From positions 2,619,001-2,683,000 of the forward strand of contig NZ_CAJQUA010000001.1 in the NCBI RefSeq assembly GCF_907163135.1: 64,000 bases of DNA, in the 5' to 3' direction. Under the pieces are notes generated by a model. It saw nothing but the letters and a program-made list of their open reading frames with translations, was not told the origin of the DNA and searched no databases. Each line of letters starts with the position of its first letter. Position 1 is the stretch's first letter. Shown here piece by piece: positions 1 through 8,475 of the stretch. A program made the position numbers and the translations under genes. The DNA is from Brachymonas denitrificans (GTDB taxonomy: Bacteria > Pseudomonadota > Gammaproteobacteria > Burkholderiales > Burkholderiaceae_C).

Positions 1-140
1 AGAAGCGCCAGATCCGCCGCATGTGCGAAGCCGTGGGCCTGAAGGTCGTCGGCCTCAAGCGCATCCGCATCGGGCGGGTGATGCTGGGTAATCTGCCGGT
101 GGGGGAGTGGCGCTATCTGGGAGCGACAGAAGGATTCTGA
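1..140 (+). CDS. C-terminal end of an RsuA/RluB/RluF-family rRNA pseudouridine synthase (partial)
   Basis: Only the last 45 or so codons are inside the window, read in the frame that starts at base 3 and ends at the TGA at 138-140. The visible residues ([15 protein letters not shown], then [14 protein letters not shown]) are the typical C-terminal catalytic-domain ending of the RsuA/RluB/RluE/RluF family, which isomerises uridine in ribosomal RNA. Which member it is cannot be decided from this fragment. It converges on ubiD, leaving a 45-base gap. Confidence 0.75.
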   Translation, partial: KRQIRRMCEAVGLKVVGLKRIRIGRVMLGNLPVGEWRYLGATEGF

Positions 141-185
141 AAAACTGCAAGATGCCTCACAGGCGGCGCAGGGTAATGCGGCGTG

Positions 186-1670
186 TCATGCACGATCCAG
201 CGCATCCAGCACCCCCTGCACGCGCTGGAGGACTTCCGGCGGCATGGTGATGGGCCTGCCCCACTCGCGCGTCGTCTCTCCGGGCCACTTGTTGGTGGCA
301 TCCAGCCCCATCTTGCTGCCCAGTCCGCTCACGGGCGAGGCAAAGTCCAGGTAGTCGATCGGGGTGTTCTCCACCAGCATGGTGTCGCGCGCGGGGTCGC
401 AGCGCGTGGTCATGGCCCAGACCACGTCGTTCCAGTTGCGCACGTCCACATCCTCGTCTACCACGATGATGAACTTGGTGTACATGAACTGGCGCAGATG
501 GCCCCAGATGCCCATCATCACGCGGCGCGCATGGCCGGGATAGGCCTTGCGGATCTGCACTACCGCCATGCGGTAGCTGCAGCCTTCCGGGGGCAGGTAG
601 AAGTCGGTCACTTCCGGCAGATGGCGTTGCAGCAGCGGCACGAACAGTTCGTTCAGCACCTGGCCGAGAACGGCCGGTTCGTCCGGCGGGCGGCCGGTGT
701 AGGTGGAGTGGTAGATGGCGTCGTGGCGTTGGGTGATGCGATCGACGGTGAAAACGGGAAACTCGGCCCGCTCGTTGTAGTAGCCAGTGTGGTCGCCGTA
801 GGGGCCTTCCAGTGCATGCGCATAGCCGCTGGGGTGGCTGGCGTCGGACTGGATATGGCCTTCGAGCACGATTTCCGCATGTGCCGGCACCTGCAGCTTG
901 CTGCCCAGTGCCGCGGCCACTTCGGTCTTGCTGCCGCGCAGCAGGCCGGCAAACTGGTATTCGGACAAGGCATCGGGCACGGGCACCACTGCGCCCAGCA
1001 ACGTGGCGGGATCGGCGCCCAGCGCCACCGCCACCGGAAACGGTGTGCCTGGATGCGCCAGCGCATGCTCCCGGAAATCCAGCGCGCCACCGCGGTGCGG
1101 CAGCCAGCGCATGATCAGTTGCTTGCGAGACAATAGCTGCTGGCGGTAGATGCCCAGATTCTGGCGCGGCTTGTGCGGCCCGCGCGTGATGGTCAGGCCC
1201 CAGGTGAGCAGCGGCGCCACGTCGCCGGGCCAGCAGTGCTGGATCGGCAGCGCCGTCAGGTCCACCTCGTCGCCTTCCTGCACGATCTGCTGGCAGGGCG
1301 GATGCGACACCGTGCGTGGCGCCATGTGCCAGAGCGATTTCAGCAGCCCGCTCATGCCGATCATCTCGCGCAGGCCCTGCGGGGCGGAGGGCTCCTTCAT
1401 GTCGGCCAGTACGCTGCCCAACTCGCGCACCTGCGCCAGTTCCTGTACGCCCATGGCCTGCATCACGCGTTGTGGCGTGCCGAACAGGTTGCCCAGTACC
1501 GGAAGCTGGTGTCCGGTCGGCCGGGTGAACAACAGTGCCGGACCGCCGCGGCGCAGCGTGTGGTCGCACACGGCCGTCATCTCGAGATGGGGCGAGACGG
1601 GCTCTGCAATGCGGCGCAGCTGGCCGGAGCTTTCCAGTTGCTGGATAAAGTCGCGCAGGTCGCGGTACAT
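186..1670 (-). CDS. ubiD: UbiD, prFMN-dependent 4-hydroxy-3-polyprenylbenzoate decarboxylase
   Basis: This 494-residue protein matches the usual UbiD length (about 490). It opens [13 protein letters not shown] and carries the family's C-terminal segment from about residue 434 ([10 protein letters not shown], then [15 protein letters not shown]). The family decarboxylates the polyprenylated 4-hydroxybenzoate ring in ubiquinone synthesis using prenylated FMN made by UbiX. The start lies 9 bases after the ubiX stop, so the two are probably cotranscribed and form the distal end of the seven-gene ubi operon that begins near 5888. The neighbouring ubiTUV genes argue for a ubiquinone role over an aromatic-degradation paralogue. 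Confidence 0.93.
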   Translation of the reverse strand: MYRDLRDFIQQLESSGQLRRIAEPVSPHLEMTAVCDHTLRRGGPALLFTRPTGHQLPVLGNLFGTPQRVMQAMGVQELAQVRELGSVLADMKEPSAPQGLREMIGMSGLLKSLWHMAPRTVSHPPCQQIVQEGDEVDLTALPIQHCWPGDVAPLLTWGLTITRGPHKPRQNLGIYRQQLLSRKQLIMRWLPHRGGALDFREHALAHPGTPFPVAVALGADPATLLGAVVPVPDALSEYQFAGLLRGSKTEVAAALGSKLQVPAHAEIVLEGHIQSDASHPSGYAHALEGPYGDHTGYYNERAEFPVFTVDRITQRHDAIYHSTYTGRPPDEPAVLGQVLNELFVPLLQRHLPEVTDFYLPPEGCSYRMAVVQIRKAYPGHARRVMMGIWGHLRQFMYTKFIIVVDEDVDVRNWNDVVWAMTTRCDPARDTMLVENTPIDYLDFASPVSGLGSKMGLDATNKWPGETTREWGRPITMPPEVLQRVQGVLDALDRA

Positions 1671-1679
1671 GGATGGCGT

Positions 1680-2429
1680 CTAATGGGAATGGCTATGGGG
1701 CAGGATGGCGTTTTCGCGATAGTGCGGGCTGGCGGAATCTCCTGCGTGGGCGGGCGGCTCCATCGGGTCAGCCGCCGAGGTGGCAGGAGGGTGGCTTGTG
1801 TCCAGAACGCCTGATTCCCTGTTGGCGCACACTGTGCTGGTGCGCACAGCAGAGGCATTCGGCAAGCCGCTCCATCCTTCCGACAGCGCCTGCGGCACGT
1901 CGATCAGGTCCAGTACCCGCGCCACGCAATGGCGCACCACATCGTCCACCGTCTGCGGATGCTGGTAGAACGCCGGCACAGGCGGATAAACGATGGCGCC
2001 CATCTCGGTCACGGAGGTCATATTGCGCAGGTGCGCCAGATTCAGCGGCGCCTCGCGTGCCACCAGCACCAGACGGCGGCGTTCCTTGAGCATCACATCG
2101 GCGGCGCGCGTGAGCAGGTTGTCGCCCAGCCCGTGCGCGATGGCCGCCAGCGTGCGCATGGAACAGGGCGCCACCACCATGGCGCTGCAGCGGAACGAGC
2201 CGCTGGCAATGGTGGCGCCGACGGCGTTGATGTCATGCACCTGATACGCCAGCGCGGCCAGTTCATCCGGCCCCATATCCAGTTCGTGCCGCAGCGTGAG
2301 CCACGCGGCATCGCTGACCGTCACATGCGTTTCGATATCCGGCTGCGCCCGCAGGGCCTGCAGCAGGCGCACGGCCAGCACGGCGCCGCTGGCGCCGGAG
2401 ATACCGATCACGATGCGGCGCGTGCTCAT
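1680..2429 (-). CDS. ubiX: UbiX, flavin prenyltransferase with an unusual C-terminal tail
   Basis: UbiX makes the prenylated FMN cofactor used by UbiD. The chosen ATG gives 249 residues starting MSTRRIVIGISGASGA; the nucleotide-binding GISGASG is at residues 9-15. The family core (PCSMRTLAAIAHG, then MTSVTEMGAIVYPPVPAFY) is complete by about residue 190, where typical UbiX proteins end. The remaining 55 or so residues are a Pro/Ser/His-rich extension ending HSHSH, which has no obvious catalytic role. A longer in-frame opening toward 2636 is rejected because it runs through the preceding gene and lacks family similarity. It sits between the DGC-domain gene and ubiD. Confidence 0.92.
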   Translation of the reverse strand: MSTRRIVIGISGASGAVLAVRLLQALRAQPDIETHVTVSDAAWLTLRHELDMGPDELAALAYQVHDINAVGATIASGSFRCSAMVVAPCSMRTLAAIAHGLGDNLLTRAADVMLKERRRLVLVAREAPLNLAHLRNMTSVTEMGAIVYPPVPAFYQHPQTVDDVVRHCVARVLDLIDVPQALSEGWSGLPNASAVRTSTVCANRESGVLDTSHPPATSAADPMEPPAHAGDSASPHYRENAILPHSHSH

Positions 2430-2463
2430 GAAGCGTGCCGCGCCTGTGCGTGGGCGCGGGGTG

Positions 2464-2976
2464 TCATGCCGGCCGGCCCTCGCTCCCGTCGCCACCCGCG
2501 CTGGCCGGAATGCTTGAGCAGCCAGAAGCGTCTTCAGTCGGCGAGGAGGATACGTCTTGCCCCGGCTCGCCATGCGCCCCCACCAGCGAAGCATTGCGCT
2601 GCGGCAGCGGCTCTGCCTGCAGATCTGCCAGCACATGCCCGATCACTTCCTCTGCCTGTTCCGGATCGAAATCCTGGTGCAGCTTCTTGCGCACGCCCTG
2701 TTCCTGCAGCTGAAAGTGGCGATCCGGCGTGATCGTATGTCGCGCCAGCGTGTTGTTCACGCATTGCAGCTGGCAGCCATCCAGCGCAATGATGGGCCGG
2801 CCAGAGCGCGCCAGCTTGACCAGCGAGGGCACATCGCCGCCGACGCCGGCAATGCAGGACATCTCGGCCACGCCGCGGCGATCGAGTTGCAGGGCAACAT
2901 GGTTGGCCAACTGGGCGGCGCTGGAGCAGCCGGAGCAGGAATACACCAGCGGATGCTGGTCACGGGGTTTGGACAT
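2464..2976 (-). CDS. DGC-domain putative zinc-binding protein
   Basis: A 170-residue protein with the cysteine pattern of the DGC family (PF08859): C14-x2-C17, C41, the name-giving DGC at residues 66-68, and C72. These probably bind a metal, but the family has no firmly assigned function. Residues from about 120 onward form a Ser/Glu/Gly-rich tail. It lies 36 bases after ubiT and 34 bases before ubiX in the same orientation, so it is likely cotranscribed with the ubiquinone genes. A role in metal supply or redox sensing for the Fe-S proteins UbiU and UbiV is possible but only inferred from position. Confidence 0.75.
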   Translation of the reverse strand: MSKPRDQHPLVYSCSGCSSAAQLANHVALQLDRRGVAEMSCIAGVGGDVPSLVKLARSGRPIIALDGCQLQCVNNTLARHTITPDRHFQLQEQGVRKKLHQDFDPEQAEEVIGHVLADLQAEPLPQRNASLVGAHGEPGQDVSSSPTEDASGCSSIPASAGGDGSEGRPA

Positions 2977-3012
2977 GGGGACTCCTTCGAACTAACGGAG
3001 CGAAACAATCAA

Positions 3013-3537
3013 TCAGTGGTGCGGCAGATGCTCCCGCAGGCGCTGCAGAACGTCGCGCGGGTGGGGCGGGCGCGGCAGCTTGCCCAGGTCGGGCAGGCGG
3101 AACTGGCGCGGATCGAACACCGGCAGCTCCATGGCGTCGAGTGTGTTCTTCACCATCAGGCCGAGTTCGGTATCGCCTTCCATGCTCAGGCGGCGGTTGA
3201 AGAACAGCGTGTCGGGGTCCTGCGAGCGGCGTGCCAGCGCGATGAAATCGCTGGCGTGGGCGCGAATGGTCAGGTCCGGCGGCCCCTGCACGCTGTGCAG
3301 TGGCGCAAAGCGCGTGCCCTGCCACTGGAAATCGCAGTGGATGCCGGCATCGCGGATTTCCAGCCGCAGCGGCCGGCCTGCCAGCGCCTGGGCCACATCC
3401 TCCGGCAGCTGGCGCGCCAGTGTCAGGTTCAGCGCGCCCACAAACAGCAAGGCCCCGGGCCAGCGGGGCAGGTGCTGCAGCACGCCAGACACCGGGCCGG
3501 GCAAAACGAAGTCATCGGGGATCAAACGGGAAGACAT
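3013..3537 (-). CDS. ubiT: UbiT, SCP2-domain accessory factor for O2-independent ubiquinone synthesis
   Basis: The ATG at 3537 gives 174 residues starting MSSRLIPDDFVLP. The body is an SCP2-like lipid-binding fold (LPEDVAQALAGRPLRLEIRDAG near residues 44-67, then SQDPDTLFFNRRLSMEGDTELG), which is the arrangement of UbiT (YhbT). UbiT is thought to bind isoprenoid quinone intermediates and organise the anaerobic hydroxylation complex. The gene lies directly after ubiV (28-base gap), as expected for the ubiUVT trio. A longer frame starting at 3657 overlaps ubiV and is rejected. Confidence 0.9.
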   Translation of the reverse strand: MSSRLIPDDFVLPGPVSGVLQHLPRWPGALLFVGALNLTLARQLPEDVAQALAGRPLRLEIRDAGIHCDFQWQGTRFAPLHSVQGPPDLTIRAHASDFIALARRSQDPDTLFFNRRLSMEGDTELGLMVKNTLDAMELPVFDPRQFRLPDLGKLPRPPHPRDVLQRLREHLPHH

Positions 3538-3565
3538 GCGGGTTTCCTTCCAAAGTGTCCGGGCT

Positions 3566-4495
3566 TCACGCCGGTACAGCGATCTGCTCCATGCCCGAGC
3601 GGCCGTGCCAGTAGCCGTTGCAGGGCTGGTCCGGCAGCAGCGGCAGCATCTGTGCATGGGCGTCGGCCGGTGTCAGGCGCTGGTCGAGCGCGTCGCGCCA
3701 CAGCTGCACCAGTTCGCGCATATGCAGCGATTGCGGGCTCAGGCGCAGCACCTCCACCCCCATAGCCTGCAATGTGGGCAGTTCCTGCACGAGGTTGCAG
3801 ACATGGGCGGACTGCGTCTGGATGCCGTTGAGCGTGAGAAAGCCTTCGCCCTCGCGCGTCTGCAGCAACAGGCCGTCGGGGTAGTCGATGCAGCTGAACT
3901 GGCAGTCGTCCTTGGGCAGGTTGCGGTGGCGGGCGGTAAAGCAGCGCGCGGAGAATGCCAGCGGCATGCGGCCCAGCGCAAACACCTCGGTCTGCAGGCC
4001 GTGGGGGCGCTGCTGTTGCAGCACCTGCAGCTCGGTCTGCGCCATCTCCAAAGGCGGCACCCAGCGTACAGCGCCGAGATCGGCCATCCACTGCAGGGCA
4101 GGCTGGTTGTACAGGTTCAGATGCGGACCGGCGACGAACGGCAACTTGCCGGCCACCATCTGCACCGCGCCCATGTCGTTGGCCTCGACCAGAAAATCGC
4201 CGTTTTCGACGATGCGGCGCGCCACGGCGGCGTCGCTGCCGGATTCGATCAGCACCTGGGTCGACAGAATGGCCTGCTTGCCCGCATCGCGCAGCATGCG
4301 CGCCACGTCGATCCAGTCGGCCAGGCGCAGCTCGTGCCGGCGCGAGCAGACCGCTTCGCCCAGGTAGACCAGATCCACCGGCGTTTCGGCTATCTGCTGG
4401 TAGAACTCGAACACCGTCTCGCGCGGCCAGTAATACAGCAGCGGCCCGAGGGCCAGCTGCATGGAGGGGGAAGCTTGTGCCGGATCACTGGGCAT
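3566..4495 (-). CDS. ubiV: UbiV, U32-family Fe-S protein of O2-independent ubiquinone hydroxylation
   Basis: 309 residues of the U32 peptidase-like family. Four cysteines, C50, C185, C198 and C202, reproduce the cluster-ligand layout known for UbiV (one early Cys, then a C-x12-C-x3-C group), consistent with a 4Fe-4S cluster. With UbiU it forms the heterodimer that hydroxylates the ubiquinone ring without oxygen, using prephenate as oxygen donor in the studied systems. It is 40 bases after ubiU and 28 bases before ubiT. The GY and HGR residues near the C-terminus are ordinary. Slightly longer than E. coli UbiV because of a 12-residue N-terminal lead; the internal Met12 is an alternative start. 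Confidence 0.93.
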   Translation of the reverse strand: MPSDPAQASPSMQLALGPLLYYWPRETVFEFYQQIAETPVDLVYLGEAVCSRRHELRLADWIDVARMLRDAGKQAILSTQVLIESGSDAAVARRIVENGDFLVEANDMGAVQMVAGKLPFVAGPHLNLYNQPALQWMADLGAVRWVPPLEMAQTELQVLQQQRPHGLQTEVFALGRMPLAFSARCFTARHRNLPKDDCQFSCIDYPDGLLLQTREGEGFLTLNGIQTQSAHVCNLVQELPTLQAMGVEVLRLSPQSLHMRELVQLWRDALDQRLTPADAHAQMLPLLPDQPCNGYWHGRSGMEQIAVPA

Positions 4496-4535
4496 GGCGG
4501 ATTTCCAGAAAAAGAGTGACAGGGAAGTCCATGGC

Positions 4536-5591
4536 TTATTTCCAGGGCCGGTGGTAGGCGCCCAGGGTCTGCTGCTGGCCTTCGGACACGTCAGCCAGCG
4601 CCGTCATCCAGCCCGAGCGCGGCGTGTAGCGGTGCGGGTTCTCGTGGCAGTGGTCCAGCGCTTCGCGCAGCACGCGCGTCACTTGCGCCACATAGGCCGG
4701 GCTGCGCTGGCGCCCTTCCACCTTGATGGCGCGCACGCCCATGCGGTAGAGCTGCGGCAGGATGGACAGCGTGTTCAGGCTGGTCGGCTCCTCGATGGCG
4801 TAGTAGCCGTCCTCGCTGCGCACATCGCCCACGTCGAAGCGGCCCTTGCACAGCGTGGGATAGCCGGCGCTTTCGCCTTCGCCGTAGCGGTCGATCAGCA
4901 CGCCGTTCAGGCGCGCCTCCAGCCCCTTGGGCGTTTCCTGCCAGCGCACCGCCTTGGCGGGCGAGCACACGCCGTGCGTGTTGGGCGCCTCGCCGGTGGC
5001 ATAGGACGACAGCTGGCAGCGTCCCTCCACCATCACGCACAGGCTGCCGAAACCGAACACCTCGATCTCCACCGGCGTCTTGTCGATCAGCTGCTCCACC
5101 TGCGTCAGCGAGAGCACGCGAGGCAGCACGGCGCGCGAAATGCCGAACTGCTCATGGTAGAAATTGATGGCTGCGGCATGCGTGGCCGAGCCCTGCACCG
5201 ACAGATGCAGGCGCACACCGGGATGGCGGCGCGCCGTGTACTGCATCAGGCCGGGGTCGGCCATGATGATGGCGTCTATCCCCATGTCGGCCGCGCGATC
5301 CACCGCGCTGCGCCACACATCCACCGAATCGCTGCGCGCATAGGTATTGAGTGCCAGCAGCACCTTGCGCCCGCGCGCATGGGCATACGCGATGCCGGCG
5401 GCGATGGCCTTGTTGTCGAAATTCAGGCCCGCGAAGTTGCGGGCATTGGTCGCGTCCCTGAAACCCAGGTAGACGCAGTCTGCGCCATGGTCGACAGCCT
5501 GCTTCAGTGCGGGCAGGCTGCCGGCGGGGCAGACCAGTTCCATCGGGGGCTGTACCACGTCCGTGGCCAGCCCGGGATTCATTGCTGTCAT
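4536..5591 (-). CDS. ubiU: UbiU, U32-family Fe-S protein of O2-independent ubiquinone hydroxylation
   Basis: 351 residues. The four cluster cysteines C185, C192, C209 and C248 have spacings of 7, 17 and 39, the same spacing as in E. coli UbiU, and lie in the U32 signature region (FGSLCVMVEGRC, then GVCSPAKAVRW). It partners UbiV in the oxygen-independent hydroxylase complex. The start at 5591 follows the DUF2249 stop by 15 bases. An internal Met4 or Met17 would fit the family N-terminus (MELVCPAGSLPALK) more closely; the first 16 residues show no conservation, so the true start may be about 48 bases further in. Confidence 0.94.
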   Translation of the reverse strand: MTAMNPGLATDVVQPPMELVCPAGSLPALKQAVDHGADCVYLGFRDATNARNFAGLNFDNKAIAAGIAYAHARGRKVLLALNTYARSDSVDVWRSAVDRAADMGIDAIIMADPGLMQYTARRHPGVRLHLSVQGSATHAAAINFYHEQFGISRAVLPRVLSLTQVEQLIDKTPVEIEVFGFGSLCVMVEGRCQLSSYATGEAPNTHGVCSPAKAVRWQETPKGLEARLNGVLIDRYGEGESAGYPTLCKGRFDVGDVRSEDGYYAIEEPTSLNTLSILPQLYRMGVRAIKVEGRQRSPAYVAQVTRVLREALDHCHENPHRYTPRSGWMTALADVSEGQQQTLGAYHRPWK

Positions 5592-5606
5592 CGGGAATGG
5601 CAGGGC

Positions 5607-5888
5607 TTACTGGCGCACGAAATCGATTACCACCCCCTCCGCGTCGCGCTGGCGGTAGGTGATCTGCACGCCTTCGCCGTAGCGGGCGACCATCTGGTGC
5701 AGCAGGGGGATCGGGTCGTGGTCGTTCACGAAACGCATGGTTTCGCCGGCCTGCAGCGCATCGAGTGCGCCGAAAATGGCGGCGTGGCGGAAACGCTTGG
5801 CGATGCCGCGGGCATCGAAACCATAGATGGCGTCGGCACGCGAATGGTCGTGCGGCATGCCGACGGGCTGCAGCGGAATGGTAGGCAT
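5607..5888 (-). CDS. DUF2249-domain small protein, first gene of the ubi operon
   Basis: 93 residues starting MPTIPLQPVGMPHDHSR, with the DUF2249 core ARGIAKRFRHAAIFGALDALQAGETMRFVNDHDPIPLL. This domain resembles the TusA fold and is often found with hemerythrins and anaerobic or nitrogen-oxide respiration genes; its biochemical role is not settled. The ATG at 5888 is preferred because a purine-rich AGGAGAG stretch lies just upstream and the domain starts at once. It is the promoter-proximal gene of the seven-gene ubi cluster, 15 bases before ubiU, and sits directly behind an FNR-like site, which suggests an anaerobic function. A longer open frame to 6074 has no support. Confidence 0.82.
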   Translation of the reverse strand: MPTIPLQPVGMPHDHSRADAIYGFDARGIAKRFRHAAIFGALDALQAGETMRFVNDHDPIPLLHQMVARYGEGVQITYRQRDAEGVVIDFVRQ

Positions 5889-5951
5889 GGGTCTCTCCTC
5901 AGCTTCGAAGAAGTGGAATGGGGAGTGTTCACCCAAAGTGCCACCAGGGCC

Positions 5952-5965
5952 TTGACGTGAAGCAA
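5952..5965 (-). promoter_or_regulatory. FNR/ANR-like binding site upstream of the DUF2249-ubiUVT-ubiXD operon
   Basis: TTGAC-GTGA-AGCAA matches the FNR consensus TTGAT-N4-ATCAA at 8 of 10 specified positions. Its centre is about 70 bases upstream of the first ATG (5888). If it acts as a class II site at -41.5, transcription would start near 5917, and a weak -10 (AACACT on the minus strand, 5924-5929) is present. Oxygen-dependent activation fits the products, which are needed when the O2-dependent hydroxylases cannot work. The match is imperfect, so this is a prediction. Confidence 0.55.
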
Positions 5966-6086
5966 TGAAGTGCCGATGCGCAGCCGGCTTGAAAAAAGAT
6001 ACGGCTTGTGAAGTCAGTTCAACAGCCAGTGCTCCTGAACAGGCAAGCGCAGCCTTCGAGAACCGGCGCTCCATGCTGGCGAGAAC

Positions 6087-7943
6087 TCAGGCACTCGCCT
6101 CCAGCACGCGCAGCAGTTCCTCGCCATAGCGCTCCAGTTTGGCATCCCCCACGCCGCTGGTGCCGCGCAGCGCGCTGAGCGTGCCCGGATCTTCTTCGGC
6201 GATCGCGGCCAGCACGCTGTCATGGAAGATCACGTAGGCCGGCACGCTGTGCGCCCGCGCCACCTCGCTGCGCCAGGCCTTGAGCGCCTCGAAACGCGCC
6301 TGGCCGGCCTGGTCCAGATGTGCGGCAGCACTGGCACGCTTGCGCCCGCTGCCGTCGCGCTGCCCGCGCTTGCGCGGCGTGGCCACCACATGGCGCAACT
6401 GCAGCGTCTGTTCGCCGCGCAGGATAGGTCGCGCCGCCGCCGTCAGCCGCAGTGTGTTGAAGTGCGCGCTGTCCACCTGCAGCGCCCCCAGCGCCACCAG
6501 TTGCCGCAGCACGCCGCGCAATTCGGTCTCGCTGCTGTCGGGTGCCAAGCCGTAGGTGCTGAGACTCTCGTGCCCGAACTGCCGCACCTTGTCGGTATCC
6601 TTGCCGCGCAGCACGTCCATCACATGGCCGGCACCGAAGCCGATGCCGGTTTTTTCGTGCAGGCGGTACACGGTGGAGAGCAGCTTGCGCGCCAGTTCGG
6701 TGGCATCCCACACCTCGGGCGGGTGCAGGCAGTTGTCGCAGTTGCCGCAGGGGTGCGAGGCCTCGCCGAAATAGCCCAGCAAGCGCACACGCCGGCAATC
6801 GGTCGCCTCGGCCAGCGCCAGCAGCGCATCGAGCTTGCCGGTCTGCACGCGCTTGAAGGCATCGTCGGCCGGGCTGTCGTCGATCATGCGGCGCTGGTTC
6901 ACCACATCCTGCAGGCCGTAAGCCATCCAGGCCTGCGAAGGCAGGCCATCGCGCCCGGCCCGGCCTGTTTCCTGGTAGTAGCTCTCGATATTGCGCGGCA
7001 GATCCAGATGCGCGACAAAGCGCACATCCGGCTTGTCGATGCCCATGCCGAAGGCGATCGTCGCCACCATCACCACGCCTTCCTCGCGCAGAAAGCGGTC
7101 CTGATTCGCCTGCCGCGTGGCGGCATCGAGCCCTGCATGGTAGGGCATGGCGTCGATGCCCTCGCGCACCAGCGCCTCGGCCACTTCCTCCACGCGGCGG
7201 CGGCTCTGGCAATACACCACGCCGGCATCGCCTTCATGCTCGTTTTCGATGAAGCGCTTGAGCTGCGCCAGCGGATCGCGCTTTTCGACGATGGTGTAGC
7301 GGATGTTGGGCCGGTCGAAGCTGCTGACGAACTGCTGCGCCTGCTGCAGCTCCAGCCGCTCGGCAATGTCCTCGCGCGTGATGGCGTCGGCGGTGGCGGT
7401 CAGGGCAATACGCGGCACGCCGGCAAACTGCTCGTGCAGGAGAGTGAGCTGACGGTATTCCGGCCGGAAATCATGGCCCCACTGGCTCACGCAATGCGCC
7501 TCGTCGATGGCGAACAGGGCCAGTTGCCCGCGCTCGTACAGGCGTTGCATCAGGCCCAGAAAGCGCGGCGTGACCAGCCGTTCCGGCGCCACGTACAGCA
7601 GCGTCAGCCGCCCGCCGAGCAGATCCTGCTCCACCTGCTGCGCTTCGCTGGAAGACAGCGTGGAATTGAGAAACGCCGCTGCAACGCCCGCCTCATGCAG
7701 CGCGCCCACCTGGTCGTGCATCAGCGCCACCAATGGCGACACCACAATGGTGCAGCCATGCCCCAGCCGCTGCCGCGCAATGGCCGGAACCTGGTAGCAC
7801 AGCGACTTGCCGCCGCCCGTTGGCATCAGCACCAGCGCATCGCCACCTGCCACCACCGTATCAATGATGGCCTGCTGTTGGCCGCGGAAGGCGGGATAGC
7901 CGAAGACTTGCTGCAAGATGGTGAGAGGGGAGCTTTCAGACAT
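6087..7943 (-). CDS. recQ: RecQ, ATP-dependent DNA helicase
   Basis: 618 residues, close to E. coli RecQ (609). Visible in order: motif [10 protein letters not shown] near residue 43, the DEAH box in [18 protein letters not shown], motif [12 protein letters not shown], the zinc-binding Cys group ([12 protein letters not shown], then CGNCDNC), the winged helix, and a C-terminal HRDC domain ([21 protein letters not shown]). It unwinds DNA 3' to 5' in recombination and fork repair. The ATG at 7943 gives the family start ([19 protein letters not shown]). It stands alone upstream of the ubi operon; a perfect TATAAT lies about 30 bases upstream. Confidence 0.96.
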   Translation of the reverse strand: MSESSPLTILQQVFGYPAFRGQQQAIIDTVVAGGDALVLMPTGGGKSLCYQVPAIARQRLGHGCTIVVSPLVALMHDQVGALHEAGVAAAFLNSTLSSSEAQQVEQDLLGGRLTLLYVAPERLVTPRFLGLMQRLYERGQLALFAIDEAHCVSQWGHDFRPEYRQLTLLHEQFAGVPRIALTATADAITREDIAERLELQQAQQFVSSFDRPNIRYTIVEKRDPLAQLKRFIENEHEGDAGVVYCQSRRRVEEVAEALVREGIDAMPYHAGLDAATRQANQDRFLREEGVVMVATIAFGMGIDKPDVRFVAHLDLPRNIESYYQETGRAGRDGLPSQAWMAYGLQDVVNQRRMIDDSPADDAFKRVQTGKLDALLALAEATDCRRVRLLGYFGEASHPCGNCDNCLHPPEVWDATELARKLLSTVYRLHEKTGIGFGAGHVMDVLRGKDTDKVRQFGHESLSTYGLAPDSSETELRGVLRQLVALGALQVDSAHFNTLRLTAAARPILRGEQTLQLRHVVATPRKRGQRDGSGRKRASAAAHLDQAGQARFEALKAWRSEVARAHSVPAYVIFHDSVLAAIAEEDPGTLSALRGTSGVGDAKLERYGEELLRVLEASA

Positions 7944-7972
7944 AACGCTGTGTCAAAAATTAGTATATTTGT

Positions 7973-7978
7973 ATTATA
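7973..7978 (-). promoter_or_regulatory. Probable -10 element for recQ
   Basis: The minus strand reads TATAAT here, 29 bases before the recQ ATG, in an AT-rich patch that contrasts with the GC-rich surroundings. The -35 at 17-base spacing (TTCCAC, 7996-8001) is weak. The same patch could also give plus-strand -10 sequences, so direction is uncertain. Confidence 0.4.
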
Positions 7979-8153
7979 TTCTTGCAGATGAGCGGGTGGA
8001 ATTTCAAGACTGAGGGCAGCATGCGCAACGGTTCGAAAGAAGTGCCCCTGTACATCGCAACAAGAGACTTCAACGTGTCGTTGTATTGCCTGCGAATGGT
8101 CCGCCTTCTTGCACGCTCTGCAGTCCTCCGGCACCAAGCGGTTTGCCGAAATC

Positions 8154-8166
8154 AACCAACTAGGTT
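8154..8166 (+). promoter_or_regulatory. MqsA-type operator upstream of mqsRA
   Basis: AACC-AACTA-GGTT is an inverted repeat ending 10 bases before the mqsR ATG. The known MqsA operator in E. coli is AACCT-N(2-4)-AGGTT; here the AGGTT half is exact and the other half keeps AACC. A weaker partner, ACC-AAGC-GGT, lies at 8133-8142. Binding by MqsA would repress its own operon, the normal arrangement for this family. Confidence 0.6.
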
Positions 8167-8176
8167 AAAGTTCATC

Positions 8177-8473
8177 ATGGAAAAGCAGACGCCGCACCGC
8201 AGATTGGCTGTGGTGAAGGCCTTGGTTCAGGCTGGAAAGGTGCGTACGACACATGCAGCCCGAATCGGCGCCAACGAACTCGGCCTGCGTTTTTCCGACA
8301 TGCTGCAGGTCGTGATGGAACTGGATTCCGGCGATTTTTACAAGAGCATGACCACCCATGTCGATCATACGATATGGCAGGATGTCTACCGCCCACGCAC
8401 GTCGGCCGGAGACATCTATCTGAAACTGACAGTGATGGAAGACGTCCTGATCGTCTCCTTCAAGGAGCTCTGA
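8177..8473 (+). CDS. mqsR: MqsR-family mRNA interferase toxin
   Basis: 98 residues, the same length as E. coli MqsR, a RelE-fold ribonuclease that cuts mRNA at GCU. The start at MEKQTPHRRLAVV is chosen because it gives the family length and directly follows the operator; an upstream in-frame opening from 7982 adds unrelated residues. The characteristic GLRFSDMLQVVMELDSGDFYKSMTTH and the C-terminal DIYLKLTVMEDVLIVSFKEL are present. As in E. coli, the toxin gene comes first and the antitoxin follows after 2 bases. Confidence 0.92.
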   Translation: MEKQTPHRRLAVVKALVQAGKVRTTHAARIGANELGLRFSDMLQVVMELDSGDFYKSMTTHVDHTIWQDVYRPRTSAGDIYLKLTVMEDVLIVSFKEL

Positions 8474-8475
8474 CC

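Noticed and set aside
2430-2636. An earlier start for ubiX
   Set aside because: It overlaps the DGC-domain gene and adds Arg/Ala-rich sequence before the conserved nucleotide-binding start.
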